A stretch of 64,000 nt of DNA from contig JAGTJL010000014.1 of the NCBI GenBank assembly GCA_020746875.1, forward strand, positions 124,001 to 188,000. The letters run 5' to 3'. Below, piece after piece: positions 56,629 to 64,000 of the stretch; position 1 is the first letter of the stretch; every line of letters starts with the position of its first letter. The notes beneath the pieces were generated by a model that saw nothing but the letters and a program-made list of their open reading frames with translations, was not told the origin of the DNA and did no database searches. The DNA is from Rhexocercosporidium sp. MPI-PUGE-AT-0058 (Eukaryota > Ascomycota > Leotiomycetes > Helotiales). Position numbers and translations under genes: made by a program.

Positions 56629-57643
56629 TGAGTTGTTGCCTCTTCGGGATATAAAACCGATAACGAAGAAGTCTCAACTTCAACAGGGTCAACGTTACAA
56701 TTTAGCGATCGAGCTAAGCCTTAAAAGTAGTGCTTTAGGTAATTTTAAGACCGGATACAAGGACCACCCACTGATCAAATAGCCGAGGTCATCAGCGTCG
56801 TCTAAGTACGACGATAGGGTAGGTTTAGCGCTGCACTTTTATATCCATAACAATTTAGTCGTATTTTTGAACTTCTTCAGGATCCTTTATAATGACCTGT
56901 GATTTATACTAGTTGTGATTATTTATGGAGTGCAAAAGTAACCTCCAAAGAAATAGTCGGGTAGTATTAGTAAGAAAGTATATTTGCAAGTGGAGTTTGC
57001 TTTTGATAGAATTAGGGGCCTTTATTTACCGTCATTACTGACTGCAGAGAATGTGTCAACAGGGTTACAATGGTTTACAGCGGAACAAGCAACAGGTCGG
57101 AAGAGTCGTGAAAACATGACAAGTGGTTCAGCGGGACTTTGAAGAATCGGTGATCTCCTCCCCAAACTCCAAGCCCCTCGCTACAAATCGTCAGAAGCAG
57201 ATCTTGACATGCCTATGACGACAAAGGTTTGATCTTGAGCGATGCCATGACTCGACAAGAATTCCTATTCTCTAACGGTCAGACATCTCCATCTCCCTTC
57301 CCTTCACTAGCCGAAGCAGGTCCCCAGCACAAAACAGCCCCACGTCTCGGCATGAAGAGGGGCGAAAACCGCACAAAGCACGCAGGACACGGACAGATCG
57401 ACGAGTTGTCAACGCACAAAATGCGCAAAAGAAAGCGATGTAACTGGCTGGACCGTGTGGGAGCGGGCCGATCAGATCTGGATTCAAGACAGGGAAAGGA
57501 GGAGGAGGAAACATAAAAGGATGCCTCTGTCCCCCTTGAATCTTTCCTCAACATCAATAATCACCTCTGCAACTTCAAACGATACAGACAACTCACTCAC
57601 TCACTTCAAACACTTTCACCAAAACACTTCGAAATCTATCATC
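56629..57643. other. intergenic region and metallothionein promoter
   Basis: About 1 kb. A TATA-like ACATAAAAGG lies at 57511-57520, some 125 bases before the metallothionein ATG. No other gene is recognised. Confidence 0.4.
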
Positions 57644-57879
57644 ATGAAGGGCGAATGCGGATGCTCCGGTGCCTCTAGCTGTAAGTCATCCATCCAGGGC
57701 TGTTATATCTTGGCATTACGACCCCTCACCACCCCACTCTTGAACCCCTCCTCCTTCTTCTTACCACCAAAAAACACCCCCTTGAATAACTTCAACAACA
57801 TCAAGCCAGCAAGATACTGACGTTATTGGTAACAGGCAACTGCGGCTCCAGCTGCTCATGCTCCAGCTGCGGAAAATAA
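57644..57879 (+). CDS. metallothionein, 26 residues, 2 exons
   Basis: Exon 1 is 57644-57680, the intron 57681-57835, exon 2 57836-57879. The product opens MKGECGCSGASSCNCGSSC and continues to CSSCGK at the end, with seven or more cysteines in Cys-x-Cys and Cys-x-x-Cys spacing and no aromatic residues. This is the classic small copper-binding metallothionein of filamentous ascomycetes, and the position of the intron is also typical. It binds Cu(I), and probably other soft metals, in the cytosol. The 155-base intron is longer than most in the window. Confidence 0.92.
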
Positions 57880-59187
57880 ATCCTCGACCTCAATCTTGAT
57901 CTTTCTCGGTTCCAACTTCACTCGCTGTCTCTTCACTTCTTCAGCTCCGGTCATCCTCGGAAACTTTTCAACCTTGGACATAGGGATACGGGTATGGATT
58001 GTATGACGGGATGGATGGACTAAAACCTGGGTGGCAGTAGATATTGGCTTTGCGAAGGGATGGAAATGTACAAACTGAGAAGAGTTCATCAAAATAACTT
58101 CATTTCACACCACGTTCTAGTTCCCTGTTTCTTGGTGCCGTTATGTGATCGTCCCTGTGTCTTCAACCTTCAAAGACCTTATGTTCCAATACGCGATAGT
58201 GGTTCTAGCTCTGAACTCTCGATGGCTTCCGTACATCTTGGTTGCATTGGAAAATCAGGTTATCCGATCCATTCGGTGGGTGAAAGCCCACCATCGGCGC
58301 ATACAGCGGCTTCCTTCTTGATTAGAGGCGTGGTGTGTAGTACATCCCACAGGACGCCGTCGAATCTTCTTTTTCTCCCCTCACGCCATAAAAGACCTGC
58401 CACGTACATGCAGTTACCCTATTCAAACCCAAATCCCAGTGATTTCTAGCAAATCATTGCTAGACGTCCACGACCTGGGGTTTTGGGGCCGCACTCGTAA
58501 GTACCTCCACGAAACAGCTGATGCGGTTATCTTATAAAGATCTGGACATGCCAATCGGTGGGTGGAGATCATTGGACAACAACGACCGCTGCTGTAAGCC
58601 TCGACTTGTTGATGCCTTTTCGTCCTTGGACTCAGAACAATGGGCTTGAGCATTCCTTCTTGCCGATTACAAACATCTGTTACATACCTCCTCCGTACTG
58701 TTGATCCTAGTCTCTAACAAATGGAAACATGATACGTCCTATTTGAACTTAAGATCTTCTCTTAGGATACCTCCTATCTTAAGCCAGCAGGGCTTCATGG
58801 AGGGGAGACCAAGAAAGTTATTGGCTCTTGATCCGGGCAATGGTTAGTCCCGCAGGCTAGCCCCCCCAAGCTATCACTTTAACACTTGGCCGCCGTTCTC
58901 GTGACACATCTTGGAGGAAGTAGTGTAGAGTTAGACTTGAATCCCACGCTCTCAGCGATCTTGATTCGAGAATGTGATTATGATGGTGTGGTACAATTCC
59001 GCCTGTACCACCGTCATATGCTATCCCAACCCCGTGGAATACCTCCTGTTTGGGGTATAAGTACCTACAATCTTCTTCTCTCACTCTTCTTTCTCTACTC
59101 ATTGCCACGACACCATAACATCCTACACTCCACCACATATCAAATCCACTTTCAAATTCCCCAGATCCACAAACCTCAACCGCAAAC
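57880..59187. other. intergenic region between the two metallothionein-like genes
   Basis: About 1.3 kb with short overlapping ORFs of no recognised family. A TATA-like site near its right end is listed separately. Confidence 0.4.
59055..59060 (+). promoter_or_regulatory. TATA-like element
   Basis: TATAAG lies 133 bases upstream of the second metallothionein-like ATG, suggesting a TATA-type inducible promoter. Confidence 0.35.
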
Positions 59188-59322
59188 ATGGGAGACAGCT
59201 GTTCCTGCACAACTTGCTCTGGATGCACAAACTGTGAGAGCTGCTCTTGCTGCTCTGTTCGTCACCCCTCTACTTCTGACTCCTTTGCTGCACTCTAATC
59301 TAATACCCAAATGTAGCACTAA
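59188..59322 (+). CDS. metallothionein-like Cys-rich peptide, 24 residues
   Basis: Exon 1 (59188-59256) encodes MGDSCSCTTCSGCTNCESCS and then Cys-Cys-Ser; exon 2 (59317-59322) adds His and the stop, after a 60-base intron. Without splicing the frame would run on to 59298 with an unrelated tail of 13 residues. Nine cysteines in 24 residues mark a metal-binding peptide. Spacing differs from the gene at 57644, so it is a separate type, perhaps with different metal preference. The ATG context (AACATGG) is good. Confidence 0.78.
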
Positions 59323-61418
59323 ACAACCATCAACTTCCTCTCAACCTCTGAGCACATGATCTCAATCCTTCTTCGCTTTGGCGACATCGATAGCCGATCT
59401 GATATCGAGATTTGTATCTGAGGACTGGATCTGAGTTTAGGGAGCGAATGATGTGATGTGATTATGCATTAGTGGAGTTTTGCTGTTTTTGCTTCGTTAT
59501 GACCTGCGGATGTCAGGAGAGAGGGGTGAAGATTGTAGTAGTTTTAACATTCAATCATTTACATTCCTGGGATAACCTCTGACTTTTGGGTCCTTTAAAT
59601 CGAAGTGTGAGAAATAATCAGTGAAGTCTTTTGTGACCTCTCATATTGATGATAGGGTTCCTCCGCGGCCCATCGAGTGTAACAGTAAATGGACAGCGGA
59701 GACTGAGTTCCATGTGGGCATGTCCCCGCGAAGTGTTCTCCGTACTTTAAAAGGGGGGGCTGATGATATGGTAAAACTACCTGTCCCAATCGGACGGTTT
59801 AGAAGGGGCTTGCCAACGCCCACTGTTAATCGTTAGCGAGCATCGAGTAAATAGAAATAAGTCAGTCCTCAAGCATGATAAAAAAGGAATCGACACAACC
59901 CTAACGAACCCTGGCTGCATAGGCGCATTATATATTCATGTGCTGGTGCTTTTCCAGGAGGAAGTTATCGTCATGGGGTTGACTTTCTTGACCATGTAGA
60001 CAAAGATATGCTGAAGCCAGAGACAGACCAACTCGAATGCACTGGCTATTCTGGCAGACCGAAGGTAAAAGGCGAAATAATCGTTGTTATATCCTCCACT
60101 ACTGTCCCTGCATGACTTAGACCAGTCGACCACCAAAGGAGGAATTCTCGTGTCCAAACCCAGTCCCGAGAATGTGCTGAATGTGCTCGAGATTCCGGCT
60201 CCCCAAGTCTTTCGTAAGGCTGATTAACAATGCTGTTTACTCACATCGAGAGAGAAAAAGAAAGGATTCACCACAGCATATCTTCCATGGTCTGCGAAGA
60301 AACTGCTCTCGCTTTGGTGATGAGAGATCCCATCCACACAGTCCTTATAGACACCACTTTGTGTTTCCTCCGGCCTCAGGGCGATCTTGCCCTTCTGAAC
60401 GTCATAATTGGGCTCTAGACGCCTCGAGATTATTGGTGAGTGAAGTGTTGCCTCTGAACGGACAGCTCTGAGTTCCGAAGCATCAAGGATGTTCCATGTA
60501 TAAAATCCATAAGTTCCCCGTACATTCGATCAAAATTTACAAGGTTCGCTCTTTAATGCCTCCTCATCTCTTCCGTGTGCCTGCGTGCTCAGGCAAACCA
60601 ACAGAGACTAAAACTGGATGATTTTGCCGTGGAGAACTTTGGCGTTGTTGTAATGGATATGGATGAAGAAGAGGTCCTGTCGGAGAGCACCTTAGGCTTG
60701 GTGCAAGTAGTCGCACTATTGTCGATATGCGAGCTCTTGCCGAAGCTGCTATTGTCGTCGGTGTTATTGCCGGACATTCCCAGGTTAGCGTATCGACCTT
60801 GTAAACCGAGAAAGATGAACTAAAAGGCCGGGGTGGTTGGGGAGCAAAGAGTGATGGTGTAATGGCCTACTTCAGAAAGCCGTTGTCTATATCAGACCGG
60901 GAATTGTGTCCAACCGCAAGGAAGCGTCACTGGCATCTTCTCTGCCGTATCCTGTGATGTCGGTCGCTCTGTTCTAGGTCGAGGTATTATGTACTGCTTT
61001 GTCCCAAAGCGGAGGAGAGAGAGTATGGTAGGCTCAGGTGGGCTCGAAGCAACGAGATGGGTGGTAAAGAGTTAGTTTGGGTGATGGGCGGATTTCAGGT
61101 TGGAACGAAGACGGCGCAGGGGGGGAGGAGGAGAATATATAGGTATATTAGAGAAGGTAGGTGGACACCTTGTGAGCTACTCGTAGAACTTGACTCGCAA
61201 CTGGCGGTGTGGTGCTCTATGGTGAAAAATGATGCAGCATATGACCGGAGAGTAGGAGATATCTCAAGTACCCTGATGGACATGCCATAACCACTCACCA
61301 ATGACCTACTGAACTCATGACCAGAAGTTGTGTTTGCTCTCTCATCTATCGCACGTATTATACAGCCATCATACAGCACCTATATACACTCTCTCCTTTG
61401 AGTCACAGCCCAATGCAT
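59323..61418. other. long intergenic region
   Basis: About 2.1 kb with no recognisable gene; ORFs of 60-96 codons at 59595-59836, 60181-60471, 60575-60823 and 61057-61379 look random. Confidence 0.4.
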
Positions 61419-63120
61419 CTACAAGAAGTTAATCCCAACCCCAAACTGTAGCCCCTTTCGCCCTTCTTCCCCCCTCCTCAGGATCAAGGGCAAGCTGAAG
61501 TTCATCTCGAACCTTGCGACTGGATGCGCATATACAACACCCACCCCCGCAGCCAAACTGGGCGCCCCGTCCGCCAGCTGCGCAACAGTACTGTAAACGT
61601 TCTTCTGGGTACTTTTGCTCCCCTGTTTATCCAAGTCCTTCAAAGCAAGGAGCCTTCCCGCATTGGCGAAGAACTGCATACGTAACGGCGAGTCCTTGCC
61701 CACGCGCGGGAAAGGAACGAGGAGGTTCGCGGAGCCAGCAGCGTAGATATCACCTCCTACAGCATCTGGGCCATCTCTAGGACCTAAGCCTGAAATCTTG
61801 AAACCACGCACATCGGTCGGGCCACCGAGTTGGAAGCGGTCGTTTATCCTGCTCGGTTGAGAAGTCGAGCTGAAGCCAACGGGGAGAGGGTACAGCATGC
61901 CTGCTCTGAAGCCACCGGTGAGTGAGACCCCGCTGTCGCCTTTGATACCTGGGATGGGCACTGCAACTGCGCCAGAGGTTTCAAGCTCTGATTTCCAGAA
62001 GGCGACATCGCCTTGTAGAGGACCCCAGCCTGCTATCTCGGATACGGTTTTGAGCAGGTAGCCTTTGTTTGGGAGGAAGGGGTGGTTGCGTTGGTCGGAG
62101 AGCCAGGTGTGGGATATACTGCTCTTGACACTATCTCCTGCATCGTGACGGACCGTAGGACTAGCATTTGCTGCTAGACCTGTGACTTGTCTCCAAACCC
62201 CCGTGTAGCCTACTTGATGCCTCGTTCCTGATTCTGTAGCCCAGCTGTACTTCAACCCCATCCCTTTCAATGCCTCGTCGTGACTGCACCATGGTTTAAG
62301 TGTGCTGCTTTGTAGAGCATCAATTGTGACTCGCTTGTCGGGATCACTGAGAACGGGCGTATCGAATGTTGCTTGGTATGCGGATCGTGTTCTCGTTCCT
62401 GCTGACGCATTGAGGTTCAGGGATTCTGCGCCTCCGAATATATTCCTCCATGTGAGGTTCCCGTAGGCTGAGCCCTCCACATTGCCTAGATCCGTACCGG
62501 TTTTCAAGGATATCCGGCTTCGTTCTTGTGCTTTGAGGTATATGTCAATATCTGTGGGTGTACTTGAAGGATCGGTGGGCGAAGGTCGATCGATAAAGGT
62601 ATGCAAAGAGGGGTGGAATATTTCTAGATCATTAGAACTGATGGCGCAATCCGAAGCAGAAGCCTACCGAATCGCCGAAGCTTATCTGCAGCAGTCCCAA
62701 CTTCTTGCAGGGCTTCCGCTAATGTGTATGGAGCATCTCTATTTGCGCTGAGGAGAGGATCGAATATCCGGTCCAGAAACGCACGGCGAGTGTGGTTCAA
62801 CCCTATGACCCGGATCGAGGAGACGGTGACTGGGAGAGAGGAATTGCTACCAATCTGTCACTGTGAGCTTCCGCTATTATACAAGGGCATCGAGATTTGC
62901 ATACCAGTTCCATCAACCTCTTCTGTGCCTTTGCATTCTGAGCAGCTTCTCTCTCTGCCACCAGCTTGGCCTTCTCTTCTGCCTTGGGATCCTGTTTACG
63001 GAGACTCTCAAAGAGCTGGATGGGTTGAATCAGCCATTGTATCTGCTAGAAATCACTGGGTAAAGAGCGAAGAATGACGAATAGGCTTACATCGTCTGCT
63101 GATTCCGCAGGATTGGCCAT
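61419..63120 (-). CDS. sam50: SAM50/Tob55, mitochondrial outer-membrane beta-barrel assembly protein
   Basis: Exons 63120-63091, 63042-62905, 62854-62668 and 62623-61419 join to 519 residues, normal for fungal Sam50. A charged helix (KAEEKAKLVAEREAAQNAKA) precedes a POTRA-like segment (VTVSSIRVIGLNHTRRAFLD, then LQEVGTAADKLRRF). The C-terminal ~380 residues form the bacterial-surface-antigen barrel: DRFQLGGPTDVRGFKISGLG is the conserved loop-6 region with its Arg-Gly-Phe, and LQFGVGINFL at the very end is the beta-signal. The protein inserts beta-barrel proteins into the mitochondrial outer membrane and is essential in yeast. It is divergent from the Ubc6-like gene. Confidence 0.95.
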
Positions 63121-63569
63121 CTTGACTCTGTACACTGCCAATGGACGGCTGTGAGGTGTGATGCTCGGTTGCTTTGTTTTGATTTGGCTTGAGTTGATTT
63201 GATCTCCAGGCCCACCAGTTGATACTCCTCGGCTGGAGGAAGGCTCACGCTTACATAATCTCAGCCTTGGGGGGACTCACCTCACCGCCCGGCAGTAATC
63301 ATGTGCTTCAGCAACGACGTCAAAGAACCTTGACAGACTGAGTAACTGGGCCAGTCTCTTAGAGACAGCACAGCACAGCACCCACACGAACTGTCTCCAA
63401 CTCCCATCAAAACTTACCTTCCACCACTCCAGATTGTTTCAAACCTTCCTCGCAGGCCCTGGACTCTTGTTTCCGCACACGACCAAACACGATCCAGACA
63501 ATTGTTCTGTCCTCTAAGCCTCTCTCTCCGGCATCCCTTGATAACGTCAGCCTTGGGTCTCAAACCAGC
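63121..63569. other. divergent promoter region of SAM50 and the Ubc6-like gene
   Basis: About 450 bases; no specific element was recognised. Confidence 0.5.
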
Positions 63570-64000
63570 ATGGCAAGTCGAGCAGCCAACAACCGGGTAG
63601 AGACCTCTGCATCTGCGAATAATGGCATGAATAGCTAATAAAGAGACAGTTGACCCGGGAATACCAAACCTTATCCACCAATCCCACTCCATTCATCTCT
63701 GCCCACCCCTCCGAGGCCAATATTCTTGAGTACGTTTCCTCTCTACTCCCCTCTTCCTTCAATCCTCCATGTACTAATGTTCGCAGATGGCATTACATCC
63801 TCACCGGCCCTCCAGATACACCCTACCACAATGGCCAATACTGGGGTACCCTCATCTTCCCAACAAACTACCCCTTCGCACCCCCGCAATCCGAATGCAC
63901 ACCCCCTCCGGACGCTTCCAACCCTCCACCCGTCTATGCCTCTCAATCTCCGACTTCCACCCTAAATCCTTCAATCCAGCATGGAGCGTAAGCACCATCC
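63570..64000 (+). CDS. ubc6: Ubc6-type ubiquitin-conjugating enzyme (E2), partial, with apparent frameshift
   Basis: Exons 63570-63596, 63650-63729 and 63787 to the window end. The start MASRAANNRLTREYQTLSTN, then SEANILEWHYILTGPPDTPY and GQYWGTLIFPTNYPFAPP, matches Ubc6, the ER-bound E2 of the ERAD pathway. At about 63885 the frame must change by one base: the sequence reads CCGCAATCC where the family's Pro-Pro-Ala-Ile-Arg-Met would need one more G. After the shift it continues as IRMHTPSGRF, TRLCLSISDFHPKSFNPAW with the catalytic cysteine in LCLS. A one-base deletion in a conserved gene suggests a sequencing error, though a true frameshift is possible. The C-terminal membrane anchor lies outside. 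Confidence 0.85.

Noticed and set aside
57856..58092. 78-codon minus-strand ORF over the metallothionein 3' end
   Set aside because: It is antisense to a well-supported small gene and resembles no family.
1..64000. tRNA, rRNA and CRISPR features
   Set aside because: No T-loop-like tRNA signature, rRNA segment or spaced repeat array was seen by eye; a covariance-model scan would be needed to exclude tRNAs fully.

Overview
The window is nuclear DNA from a filamentous ascomycete (Pezizomycotina). The evidence is short GT-AG introns of about 45-155 bases, Zn2Cys6 regulators, fungal gene families (Egh16-like, CorA-like, LaeA-like, metallothioneins), and transposons carrying stop codons of the kind left by repeat-induced point mutation (RIP). 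The gene mix (secreted pectate lyase PL3, Egh16-like protein, secreted intradiol dioxygenase) suits a plant-associated species, possibly Leotiomycetes; that placement is a guess. Exon structures were deduced by hand from splice signals and frame continuity, and family names come from recognised motifs, not from a database search.

Layout. 0.1-4.1 kb: a short-chain dehydrogenase, an Egh16-like secreted protein and a nuclear-type hypothetical protein. 4.8-7.9 kb: three neighbouring broken genes (membrane protein, short-chain dehydrogenase, alpha/beta hydrolase), probably a dying cluster. 8.5-8.7 kb: a tandem repeat and an inverted repeat. 9.0-18.5 kb: a catabolic or secondary-metabolism group: sugar-type MFS transporter, a regulator with two tandem Zn2Cys6 clusters (a 276-bp MITE sits in its promoter), phytanoyl-CoA-type dioxygenase, FAD monooxygenase and secreted intradiol dioxygenase. 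20-24.2 kb: divergent F-box-like and Ufd1-like genes, both suggestive of ubiquitin pathways.

25-30 kb is a graveyard: an EH-domain remnant, a small intact gene, the 5' half of a CorA-like gene meeting the N-lobe of a kinase tail to tail, and a broken MSP-domain gene. 30.5-33.5 kb is a hAT transposon with its 8-bp target duplication. 33.6-36 kb holds a decayed Ulp1-like gene and an orphan ORF. 36.4-37.9 kb is an eight-exon LaeA-like methyltransferase. 38.7-46.6 kb is the most interesting block: CorA-like gene, divergent small gene, protein kinase and a second CorA-like gene, all intact. Three of its components recur, partly broken, at 25.6-28.2 kb.

48.6-50.7 kb: pectate lyase PL3 and a chloroperoxidase with one stop codon. 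51.8-54.3 kb: a MULE transposon with 49-bp terminal repeats, 8-bp target duplication and five same-frame stops. 55.6-56.6 kb: a small kinase-like gene. 57.6-59.3 kb: two tiny spliced metallothionein-like genes missed by long-ORF searching. 61.4-64 kb: SAM50 and a divergent Ubc6-type E2 that runs off the window.
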